From: Haloferax litoreum
GTDB taxonomy: Archaea; Halobacteriota; Halobacteria; Halobacteriales; Haloferacaceae
Direction: 5' to 3'
Assembly (NCBI RefSeq): GCF_009674605.1
Contig: NZ_WKJO01000001.1
Span: 372,001-436,000 of the forward strand
DNA length: 64,000 nt
Under the pieces are notes generated by a model. The model saw only the letters and a list, made by a program, of their open reading frames with translations. It was not told where the DNA came from and ran no database searches. Shown one piece after another: positions 8,530 to 16,456 of this stretch. Position numbers and translations under genes: made by a program. How positions within the stretch are numbered: the stretch's first letter is position 1; the number at the start of each line of letters is the position of its first letter.

Positions 8530-9276
8530 ATGAGCGACATCGAGATTCCAGAGAGTCACCCCCGATACCAGTCGCTTCTCACCCGTCACCGAATCGAAGC
8601 GGGCGTCGAGAAGGGCATCACGAGCAAGCAAGGCCTCATCGCGCAGGGTCGCGGCGAGGCGTTCGACTACCTCCTCGGCGAACAGACGATTCCGAGCGCG
8701 GACGAGGCGGCGCGCGTCGCTGCCGCGTCTCTCCTTCTGGCCGACCACCCCGTCATCTCCGTCAACGGAAACGTCGCCGCACTGTGCCCGAAGGAAATTA
8801 TCGAACTCGCCGACGCCGTCGACGCAGATATCGAAGTGAACCTGTTCAACCGGACCGAAGAGCGCATTCAGGCTATCGTAGAGCACCTCCGCGAGCACGG
8901 TGCCGACGAGGTGAAAGGACTGACCGCCGACGGGCGGATTCCGGGCATCGACCACGAACGCGCCAAAGTCGACGCCGACGGCATCGAGAGCGCCGACGTA
9001 GTCGTCGTCCCACTCGAAGACGGTGACCGCGCCGAGGCCCTCGGCGCGATGGGCAAGACCGAAATCGTCGTCGACCTCAACCCGATGTCGCGGTCCGCGC
9101 AGGTCGCCACCATTCCCATCGTGGACAACATCATGCGCGCCGTTCCGAACATCACGGCCCACGCGAGAGACCTGAAAGACGCCTCACGCGACGAACTCGA
9201 AGCCATCGTCGACGCGTTCGACGCAGACGAGGCACTCGCGGCGGCCGAACGGGCGATTCGAAGCGGCGACGAGTGA
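8530..9276 (+). CDS. 4-phosphopantoate--beta-alanine ligase
   Basis: ATP-dependent ligase making 4'-phosphopantothenate from 4-phosphopantoate and beta-alanine in archaeal CoA synthesis (formerly DUF137). The 248-aa protein has family hallmarks: HPRYQSLLTRHRIEAGVEKG near the start, PVISVNGNVAALCP in the middle, VNLFNRTEERI and the C-terminal KTEIVVDLNPMSRSAQ and PIVDNIMRAVPNI segments. Length is typical. The gap from pantoate kinase contains an AT-poor stretch, so both cotranscription and a separate start are possible. Confidence 0.92.
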   Translation: MSDIEIPESHPRYQSLLTRHRIEAGVEKGITSKQGLIAQGRGEAFDYLLGEQTIPSADEAARVAAASLLLADHPVISVNGNVAALCPKEIIELADAVDADIEVNLFNRTEERIQAIVEHLREHGADEVKGLTADGRIPGIDHERAKVDADGIESADVVVVPLEDGDRAEALGAMGKTEIVVDLNPMSRSAQVATIPIVDNIMRAVPNITAHARDLKDASRDELEAIVDAFDADEALAAAERAIRSGDE

Positions 9277-9336
9277 GGTTTCAGCCGGACGCGACCACAC
9301 AAGAAGTTATTTCTGAGCGACACGAGTGGTGCCGAT

Positions 9337-9813
9337 ATGACCCGTCAGCGAATCCTCGCAGTCGCGGTGGCCATCGTCGGTTTCGCAGCCATCGTCGTCG
9401 GAATTCACCAAGAGTTGCTCCACGTCGCCCCCGGATACACCGGGACGATAGAAACCGGATGGAGTGGCCCACTCAACCACGGAGAGAACCTGCTGGCACG
9501 ACTCGCTGGCGTCGGTGTCGTCGGGACGCTGGCCACACTCCGGTGGAAGTACGCCGCAGTCGTTCCGTTGGGTGTCGGTGGTGTCGAAATCGGCTATTCG
9601 CTCGTGGCCGTCTTCACATACGTCCAGAGCCCGGGACTCTACACCACCGTCCAGACGTCCGGGGGGACGACACGATTTCTGCTCGGGGCTGAGCCGTTCT
9701 TGCTCGTCGCCGGCGGCCTCCTCTTGCTCGTCGCGGGCCTCGTCGGGTGGCGGACCCACGGTGAACGCGCGGAGACTCACGACTCGGCATCGAGGGCGTC
9801 TTCGCACGCGTAA
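9337..9813 (+). CDS. Uncharacterised four-helix membrane protein
   Basis: A 158-aa protein with about four hydrophobic segments (residues 6-24, 58-75, 82-102 and 113-136) and a short hydrophilic C-terminus. The first extracytoplasmic loop contains HQELLHVAPGYTGTIETG. No family or catalytic motif is recognised. Its 3' end faces the molybdopterin oxidoreductase gene, 35 bp away. Confidence 0.65.
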   Translation: MTRQRILAVAVAIVGFAAIVVGIHQELLHVAPGYTGTIETGWSGPLNHGENLLARLAGVGVVGTLATLRWKYAAVVPLGVGGVEIGYSLVAVFTYVQSPGLYTTVQTSGGTTRFLLGAEPFLLVAGGLLLLVAGLVGWRTHGERAETHDSASRASSHA

Positions 9814-9848
9814 CGAGTCGAACCGTCAGCACCGAACGGCTACCTGTT

Positions 9849-10943
9849 TCATCCAAACCCACTGACCAACACCGCAAGCCACTGCGCTGGGTCGCGTCGG
9901 CGGCGAACCTCCACCGAGTCTATCCACTTCACCCACTGGAACCCGCGGCGGTTCGGGGCGACGAGACGAAGTGGTGCGCCGTGGCCGTGCGAGAGCGGTT
10001 CACCGCCGACGTGCGTGGCGAGGAGCATCTCACGAGCCTCCTCGATAGGGAACGACCACCGAAAGCCCGTCACCGACCGAACCGTGACCCACCGCGCTGA
10101 CGAGTGAACATCGGCGCTGTCGAGTACGTCGCCGAGCCTGACGCCGGTCCAGTCCTGTTCTGTGTACCACCCGCTCGTGCAATCGAGCAGAACCGACTGC
10201 GTCTCCCGTGGGACCGACTGCGCCTCGTCTGGGTCGAGGGCAGAGACGCCGAGCGTGCGCGGTCGGTCGACCAACCCACTGACCGAGAGCGACCACGTCG
10301 CGGTGTCGATGGGGTCTGGGTCGTCGGCGACCCAACTCGTGACCGGAAACGCGCTGTTTCCCTCACCCGGAGGGAGCGGACGAGAACCGGTGAATCGCCG
10401 TGTCGTCCCTTGGAGCGCACCGACTGTCTCTGTCGCGCGGGACGCGACAGCGCCGAAGACGAGGAGTGCCCCGTACTGGAGCGCTCTCCGGCGTCCCTCG
10501 AAGTCGGCACGACGCGGCGTGTGGAACCGCGACCGAAGGTGAACGAGAAGAATCGGGACGACGAGGAGACCAAAGCCGATGTGGACGTTGAGGAGCGTCC
10601 AAAAGCCGAGTCGGACCTCCACGCCGCTGACCCACGCGATGCCAGTCCCCAACGCCGCGAGTGCGACGACAGCGAGGAGGACGGAGGCGGCCGTATTCCC
10701 GTCGTGGAGACGCGAGTCGACGACGCGATGGCGAACCCGATACAGTTTGAACCCGACGAGCGCCACGAGCGTCAGGCCCGCGATGCCGTGGAAGAGAAAC
10801 AGTGCCCCGTTCGCGGGGTGGCCAGCGCCAAGGCTCAACACACCCGAGAGCGCCTCGAACAGTACGAGGACGAGAATAGACCAGTCGACCGCTCGCGGTG
10901 GCGGTTCGACTCGTCTGAGCGCGCGGACGAAACGGCCAGCCAT
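9849..10943 (-). CDS. Molybdopterin oxidoreductase fused to cytochrome-b-like membrane domain
   Basis: A 364-aa two-part protein. Residues 1 to about 175 form four membrane helices with histidines placed like heme-b ligands (LFHGIAG, KLYRVRHR, NVHIGFG, ILLVHLRSRFH). Residues about 185-364 form a sulfite-oxidase-type molybdopterin domain (SWVADDPDPIDTATWSLSVSG), with the likely Mo-coordinating Cys in VLLDCTSGWYTEQDW, and the end GFQWVKWIDSVEV. It probably passes electrons between a substrate at the Mo site and the membrane quinone/cytochrome pool; the substrate cannot be inferred. The start MAGRFVRALRR is chosen because the TATA-like TTATACG lies just upstream. Confidence 0.8.
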   Translation of the reverse strand: MAGRFVRALRRVEPPPRAVDWSILVLVLFEALSGVLSLGAGHPANGALFLFHGIAGLTLVALVGFKLYRVRHRVVDSRLHDGNTAASVLLAVVALAALGTGIAWVSGVEVRLGFWTLLNVHIGFGLLVVPILLVHLRSRFHTPRRADFEGRRRALQYGALLVFGAVASRATETVGALQGTTRRFTGSRPLPPGEGNSAFPVTSWVADDPDPIDTATWSLSVSGLVDRPRTLGVSALDPDEAQSVPRETQSVLLDCTSGWYTEQDWTGVRLGDVLDSADVHSSARWVTVRSVTGFRWSFPIEEAREMLLATHVGGEPLSHGHGAPLRLVAPNRRGFQWVKWIDSVEVRRRRDPAQWLAVLVSGFG

Positions 10944-11060
10944 GCGAACGTATAACAGTCGAACGCGGAAGTACCCGTCGCGGTGAGTCGTCGGGACCGA
11001 CCCCAGAGCGCGCCGCCTCCGCCACCAAAAATTTTCTACGAATCGACACGAACCGAGGGC

Positions 11061-12125
11061 ATGGTCAACGTCCCCGAGGCACGGGAGGTGTCCGAGCAGA
11101 CGATAGCGGACATCGTCCACTCGGCGTTGCCGGGGTGGCGACTCCGGACGGCAGACCCGGCAGAGCGAGGGTTCTCTTCGGTCTATCGGGTCGTCGTCGA
11201 GCGCGATGGCTCGGAACGAGAACTGTACCTCAAGAGTTCGCCCGACGGCCAGACGTGGGGCATCCCAACCGAAGCGAGAATTCAGGCCGTCCTCACCGCA
11301 CACACGTCCATTCCCGTCCCCGAGGTGCTCAGCGTCACCGACGACCACGAGTCCCACCCGACGCCGTACTTCCTCATGCGTTCGGTGCCCGGTGCAGAAG
11401 TTCCCTACGAGCGAGTCGGTCGGTTCGACGACGACGTACTCCAGCGACTCGCCCGAGAAGTAGGCGCGTACCTCGGTGAGTTACACGCCGTTCCAGCAGT
11501 CGACCGGTTCGGGCACGTCCGGTCCGACGGTCCCGAGTTGGCCTGCGGGCGACCCAGCGGAGACCCAGAAACGCTGACCGTCAGAAACCCACGGGAGGAC
11601 TGGCCGAGGTATCTGCGAGAACGGGTCGACGGAGAACTCGACCGGCACGCAGAGAGCCGATTTTCGGACCTGACGCCCGAGTTAGCGCAGTGGTTCGACG
11701 CGAGAATCGAGAACCTCGACGGTCCGTTCGAGCCAGTCTTAGGCCGCAACGACCACGGGTTACACAACCTTCTCGTCGACCCCGACACGGGCGAAGTCAC
11801 CGCGATGCTCGACTGGGCGTACACCCTCGCCGTCCCGGCAGCGTTCGACTTCGAGTTCGCCGTGTACCTCTTCAGTGGAGCGTTCCTCGCCGGACTCCCC
11901 GACGTTACAGACCGCCGTGCGATGGTCCGTGAGGCGATGCACGCCGGCTATCGGACGACTGCACCGGAGCGTGCCGAGGCAGTGTCGACGCACGAACCGG
12001 TCTACGAGATGCTCGCGATGGTCCGTGTCATGAACGACTTTCACCACTTGACGTTGCCGGAGGGGACCGAGACGGCGGTGGCAGAGCGAATCCGGGCAGA
12101 TGCGCGGATGCTGTCGAATCGATAG
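11061..12125 (+). CDS. Aminoglycoside-phosphotransferase-fold kinase
   Basis: A 354-aa member of the APH/choline-kinase-like group. It has an N-lobe with the nucleotide-binding Lys in LYLKSSP, a long linker, the Brenner-type loop NDHGLHNLL, and the metal-binding LDWAYTLAVPAAFDFEF (DFG equivalent). The loop usually reads H-G-D, but here the residue two before the catalytic Asp is Arg (R-N-D). The spacing from Asp to the downstream Asn is kept, so activity is plausible. The acceptor is unknown and antibiotic resistance should not be assumed. It is divergent from the Mo oxidoreductase, and convergent with the GST-like gene. Confidence 0.8.
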   Translation: MVNVPEAREVSEQTIADIVHSALPGWRLRTADPAERGFSSVYRVVVERDGSERELYLKSSPDGQTWGIPTEARIQAVLTAHTSIPVPEVLSVTDDHESHPTPYFLMRSVPGAEVPYERVGRFDDDVLQRLAREVGAYLGELHAVPAVDRFGHVRSDGPELACGRPSGDPETLTVRNPREDWPRYLRERVDGELDRHAESRFSDLTPELAQWFDARIENLDGPFEPVLGRNDHGLHNLLVDPDTGEVTAMLDWAYTLAVPAAFDFEFAVYLFSGAFLAGLPDVTDRRAMVREAMHAGYRTTAPERAEAVSTHEPVYEMLAMVRVMNDFHHLTLPEGTETAVAERIRADARMLSNR

Positions 12126-12166
12126 CGGTCGGCCAGCGAAGAGACGGCCGACCCGCCAACACGGCC

Positions 12167-13144
12167 TCAATCGTCTGCGAGAACGGGAGGGAGTTCCGCG
12201 TCGAATCGGTCCCTATCGTGCGGTTCGGCGAAGTCGAGGTCCGGGCCGACGCCGTAGATGCGCTTCGGGTTGATGTCGCCGTGACTGACGAAGTAGTGCC
12301 GGACGATGTGGTCGATATTGACCGTCTTGGGAACGCCCGACAGTTGGTAGATATCCTTCGTGTAGTTCCAGAGGTTGTCGTACTCGTGGATGGCCTTCTT
12401 GTTGCACTTGAAGTGCGTGTGGTAGACGTGGTCGAAGCGGACGAGGGTGGCGAACATCGCGATGTCTGCCTCGGTGAACACGTCGCCGGCGAGGAAGCGC
12501 TGGTCAGAGAGGACGGACTCCCAGTGGTCGAGTGCGTCGAACAGTTCCCTGACGGCGTTCTCGTAGGCCTCCTGCGTCGTCGCGAATCCGGCGCGGTAGA
12601 CGCCGTTGTTGACTGGTTCGTAAATCTCGTCGATGAGGCGGTCCACCTCGGCTTCGTACCCGTCTGGATTGAGGTCCACGTCGTTCTCGGCGAGGGGGTC
12701 GAACGCTTCGTTCAGCATCCGCATTATCTCGCGCGACTCGTTGTTTACGATGGTCTCGCGTGCTGTGTCCCACAGCACGGGGACGGTGACGCGCCCGGTG
12801 AACTCGTCGTCGGCGCGGAGGTAGATGTCACGGAGATACGCCTCACCGTAGAGTGGGTCGGGATACTCCTCGGAGAACTCCCATCCGTCGTCGATACGGA
12901 CCGGTTCGACGAGTGAGAGCGAGACGGCGTCTTCGAGGCCTTTCAGCGCCCGTGTCATCGCGGTGCGGTGTGCCCACGGACACGCGCGGCAGATGAACAG
13001 GTGGTATCGTCCCGCCTCGACGGGGAATCGGTCGTCCTCGCCGACCCAGTTGCGGAACGTCGTCGTCTGGCGCTCGAACTCGCCGTCGTCGTTGTTGGCG
13101 ACGAACGTGTCCGTTCGCCACTCGCCCTCGTAGAGCATGTTCAT
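12167..13144 (-). CDS. Glutathionyl-hydroquinone-reductase-like GST-fold protein
   Basis: A 325-aa protein of the Xi-class glutathione transferase family (YqjG/ECM4). It has a thioredoxin-like N-domain with the catalytic CRACPWAHR motif at about residues 53-61, VPVLWDTARETIVNNES (thiol-substrate contact) and an all-helical C-domain. The family reduces glutathionyl-hydroquinones. Haloarchaea are known to use gamma-glutamylcysteine in place of glutathione, so the natural thiol is probably different. ATGs at codons 1 and 3 are both possible starts. No operon partner. Confidence 0.85.
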   Translation of the reverse strand: MNMLYEGEWRTDTFVANNDDGEFERQTTTFRNWVGEDDRFPVEAGRYHLFICRACPWAHRTAMTRALKGLEDAVSLSLVEPVRIDDGWEFSEEYPDPLYGEAYLRDIYLRADDEFTGRVTVPVLWDTARETIVNNESREIMRMLNEAFDPLAENDVDLNPDGYEAEVDRLIDEIYEPVNNGVYRAGFATTQEAYENAVRELFDALDHWESVLSDQRFLAGDVFTEADIAMFATLVRFDHVYHTHFKCNKKAIHEYDNLWNYTKDIYQLSGVPKTVNIDHIVRHYFVSHGDINPKRIYGVGPDLDFAEPHDRDRFDAELPPVLADD

Positions 13145-13394
13145 GCTACCACGACCTGGGGTGTTCGCATCAGCGGGCGTTAGGGATTCACGAATAAAAG
13201 GAGGCAGGCGACATCGGTGTAACCGGGTGACGGAGTGGCTACGGTCGAGACGGCCGAAACTGTGGTCTTTGAATTGACATTTAGATGAGGCGAACGGTGT
13301 CTTCGGGTTAAACCCTCACAGAGCGCCGAAATTCACCGGTTCTGGTAGGTAGAGAAAGAGCAATGATTAATGCTGCCAATTGTTGTGATGCCGC

Positions 13395-14429
13395 ATGGTG
13401 GTAATAGACATAGAAACCGAGGATGGACAGCGAGAAGCGCTCCGTCGAATGCTGACGATTCGTGCGTTCGACACGAAAGCAGGAGAACTCTTTGCAGACG
13501 GAGAGCTTCCGGGATTCGTTCACCTCTACGTTGGTGAGGAAGCAGTCGGGGTCGGTGCGTGTTCGGCCCTCGAAGAGAACGACTACATTACCAGTACCCA
13601 CAGAGGCCACGGTCACTGTATCGCGAAGGGACTCGACCCGAAGCAGATGATGTCCGAGCTGTACGGCAAAGCCGACGGGTACTGTAACGGAAAAGGTGGG
13701 TCGATGCACATCGCAGACGTCGATGCCGGAATGCTCGGCGCGAACGGCATCGTCGGTGCAGGCCCGCCGCTGGCAACAGGTGCCGCACTCACGGCACAAC
13801 TCAAAGGAGAAGACAAAGTCGCACTCGCGTTCTTCGGAGACGGCGCAGTCGCACAGGGACAGGTTCACGAGGCAATCAACATCGCGGCGACCTGGGACCT
13901 CCCGGCCGTCTTCGTCGTCGAGAACAACCAGTACGGTGAGGGGACGCCAGTCGAGAAGCAACACAACGTCCAGAACCTCAGCGAGACCGCTGAGGCGTAC
14001 AACATCCCCGGCTTCACCGTCGACGGGATGGACATCACCGCCGTCTACGAGGCAGTGAAGGAAGCCCGGAAGCGGGCCGCAGACGGTCAGGGACCGACGT
14101 TCATCGAAGCCGAGACCTATCGGTACCACGGTCACTTCGAGGGCGACCAACAGCCGTACCGAACAGAAGAAGACATCGACATTTGGAAAGACCGCGACGC
14201 TATCGAGTCGTTCAAACAGCGACTCGTCGACGCGGGAACCATCACCGAAGCCGAGTTCGACGAGATGAAAGCCGAAATCGACGAGCAAATCGAAACGGCC
14301 GTCGAAGAGGCGAAATCGGCACCATACCCAGACCCGAGCGAGGCCTACGAAGACATGTTCAACGCGACAGTACCGGAGATTAGTCAGTTCTCGAGTCAGA
14401 TGCGGGCCGACGGAGGTGAAGACCGATGA
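13395..14429 (+). CDS. acoA: 2-oxoacid/acetoin dehydrogenase E1 component, alpha subunit
   Basis: The thiamine-diphosphate-binding subunit of an E1 decarboxylase. The 344-aa protein shows the ThDP motif AFFGDGAVAQGQVHEAINIA...VVENNQYG (GDG to NN), the gate region STHRGHGHCIAKG, and NGKGGSMHIAD typical of the AcoA group. With the adjacent AcoX gene, acetoin or a related diketone/2-oxoacid is the likeliest substrate; a branched-chain or pyruvate role is not excluded. It heads the operon and overlaps the beta-subunit gene by 4 bp (ATGA). A 250-bp gap with several AT-rich stretches precedes it and probably holds the promoter. Confidence 0.88.
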   Translation: MVVIDIETEDGQREALRRMLTIRAFDTKAGELFADGELPGFVHLYVGEEAVGVGACSALEENDYITSTHRGHGHCIAKGLDPKQMMSELYGKADGYCNGKGGSMHIADVDAGMLGANGIVGAGPPLATGAALTAQLKGEDKVALAFFGDGAVAQGQVHEAINIAATWDLPAVFVVENNQYGEGTPVEKQHNVQNLSETAEAYNIPGFTVDGMDITAVYEAVKEARKRAADGQGPTFIEAETYRYHGHFEGDQQPYRTEEDIDIWKDRDAIESFKQRLVDAGTITEAEFDEMKAEIDEQIETAVEEAKSAPYPDPSEAYEDMFNATVPEISQFSSQMRADGGEDR

Positions 14430-15436
14430 GTACCGAAACGACCTCCGGAACAGGTCCAGAAGATACCCAAGAGATGACGTTCCGGGAGGCGATTCGTCTC
14501 GCCATCCGCGAAGAGATGGAACGCGACGAAGACGTCTTCATCATGGGTGAAGACGTCGGGGAGTTCGGCGGTGTCTACGAAGTCACCGGTGACCTCGTCG
14601 AGCAGTTCGGTGAAGCACGCGTCCGGGACACGCCAATCAGCGAGGCGGGGTTCATGGGTGCCGGCGTCGGTGCGGCGGCAACCGGGTCGCGCCCAATCGT
14701 CGAAATCATGTTCTCGGACTTCATCGGCGTCTGCTCCGAGCAGATAATCAACCAGATGGCCAAGAACCGCTACATGTTCGGCGGGAAGACGGAGATGCCC
14801 GTCACCGTCCGAACGACCGAAGGTGGCGGCAGTGGCGCTGCCAGCCAACACTCCGGGACGCTCCACACGTGGTTCGCCCACTTCCCCGGGGTTATGGCCG
14901 TCGCGCCCGGCACACCCGAGTCAGCGAAAGGCCTGTTAAAGTCGGCAATCCGGTCGGACGACCCTGTCATCTTCTTCGAGAACAAGGAGATATACGGACA
15001 GACGGGTGACGTCCCACTCGACGAGAACTACACCCTTCCCATCGGGCAAGCGAACGTCGAACGCGAAGGTGAAGACGTGACCGTCGTCGCGACCCAGCGC
15101 ATGGTGGGTGAGTCGCTCGAACTCGCCGAGGAACTCGACGGGCAGGTCAGTGTCGAAGTCATCGACCCACGGTCACTGTACCCGCTCGACACCGACACAC
15201 TCGTCGAGAGCGTCAAGAAGACTGGCCGCCTCGTCATCGCCGACGAGAGTCCGCTATCGTACGGGACACACGCCGAAATCGGCATGCGGGTCATGGAGAA
15301 CGCGTTCTTCAGCCTCGACGCACCAATCCAGCGTGTCGGTGTCGCTGACGTGCACATCCCCTTCAGCCCCGCGCTCGAAGACGAGGTTCTCCCGCACGCC
15401 TCGGACGTAGAAGCCGCAATCAACCGTATCGTATAA
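14426..15436 (+). CDS. acoB: 2-oxoacid/acetoin dehydrogenase E1 component, beta subunit
   Basis: The 336-aa transketolase-like beta subunit that completes the E1 heterotetramer. The conserved start EAIRLAIREEMERDEDVFIMGEDVGEFGG, the RVRDTPISEAGFMGAGVGAA segment and the C-terminal transketolase domain with IDPRSLYPLDTDTLVESVKKT are clear. Its ATG overlaps the alpha stop by 4 bp, and AcoX starts directly after its TAA. About 20 N-terminal residues before MTFREA are low-complexity and acidic. Confidence 0.9.
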   Translation: MSTETTSGTGPEDTQEMTFREAIRLAIREEMERDEDVFIMGEDVGEFGGVYEVTGDLVEQFGEARVRDTPISEAGFMGAGVGAAATGSRPIVEIMFSDFIGVCSEQIINQMAKNRYMFGGKTEMPVTVRTTEGGGSGAASQHSGTLHTWFAHFPGVMAVAPGTPESAKGLLKSAIRSDDPVIFFENKEIYGQTGDVPLDENYTLPIGQANVEREGEDVTVVATQRMVGESLELAEELDGQVSVEVIDPRSLYPLDTDTLVESVKKTGRLVIADESPLSYGTHAEIGMRVMENAFFSLDAPIQRVGVADVHIPFSPALEDEVLPHASDVEAAINRIV

Positions 15437-16432
15437 GTGACGACGACAGTCGGTCTCGCCGTCAACCCTGCTGCCGGGCGCGACATCCGTCGCCTCACCG
15501 GCGGTGCCAGCGTCAGTAACAACTACGCGAAACGACGCACCGCGGGGTGCGTCCTCGCGGGACTGACGCTCGTCGAAGACGTCGACGTCCTCGTCATGCC
15601 CGACAGCTCCGGCCTCGCAGACCGTATCGTCGACGACGCGCCGTCAGAACTCGACGTCGGATTCGTCGAGATGTCGGTGACAGCGTCTGGGAAAGACAGT
15701 CGGACTGCGGCCGAACACTTCGAAGCGAACGCGGACGCGGTAGTCGTCCTCGGCGGAGACGGGACGACCCGCGACGTCGCACACTCCATCGGTGACGTTC
15801 CAGTCGTGAGCATCTCGACGGGGACGAACAACGTCGTCCCGACACCAATCGACGGCACTGTCGCGGGTGCCGCCGCCGGACTCGTCGCAACCGGAGCGAT
15901 ACCCGCCGACGAGGCGACGATTCGCCACGGGGCCATCGAAGTCGACGTGGAAAAAGCAACCGGCGCAACGTCGATTCGCGGACTCGCGACCGTCGGGGTT
16001 CTCGACCGAGCGTTCATCGGAACACGGGCGATTTTGGACCCAGAAGACATCGTCGGTGGTGTCGTCTCGCGCGCGTCACCGGCCGAAATCGGTCTCTCCG
16101 GCCTCGCAGGTGGTCTCGTCACACACCGTCCAGACGAACCCGGGGGTGTCGGCTTCCGACTCGCCCGCGAGGGTGCCACTGGAACGAGAGTCCACGGGAT
16201 TACGGTTCCCGGGACACTCTCGGAGGTTCAGGTCGCGGACTACCACGTCCTCGACGACGGTGAACCGTACACCTTCGAGGTACCTCGCGGTGTGGTCAGC
16301 GTGGACGGCGAACGTGAACACGAGGTCCAAGACGGCCTCGTCACACTCCGACCGGTTTCAGACGGCCCGCGTCTCGTCCAGATAGAATCGGTGCTCGAAC
16401 AAGCAGCCCACGAGGGCTACTTCCGAGCCTGA
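15437..16432 (+). CDS. acoX: AcoX-like NAD-kinase-fold protein
   Basis: A 331-aa protein of the ATP-NAD kinase fold. The N-terminal NPAAGRDIRRLTGG and the central VVLGGDGTTRDVAHSIG and ISTGTNNVVPTP motifs match the GGDG and NE/NN positions of NAD and diacylglycerol kinases. In bacteria acoX sits inside acetoin dehydrogenase operons, and its exact role is unsettled. The start is GTG, immediately after the acoB stop (TAA GTG), so translation is coupled. Phosphorylation of a cofactor or diketone is possible but unproven. Confidence 0.85.
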   Translation: MTTTVGLAVNPAAGRDIRRLTGGASVSNNYAKRRTAGCVLAGLTLVEDVDVLVMPDSSGLADRIVDDAPSELDVGFVEMSVTASGKDSRTAAEHFEANADAVVVLGGDGTTRDVAHSIGDVPVVSISTGTNNVVPTPIDGTVAGAAAGLVATGAIPADEATIRHGAIEVDVEKATGATSIRGLATVGVLDRAFIGTRAILDPEDIVGGVVSRASPAEIGLSGLAGGLVTHRPDEPGGVGFRLAREGATGTRVHGITVPGTLSEVQVADYHVLDDGEPYTFEVPRGVVSVDGEREHEVQDGLVTLRPVSDGPRLVQIESVLEQAAHEGYFRA

Positions 16433-16456
16433 CTTTCTTTTCGCGTCGCCGAAGTG

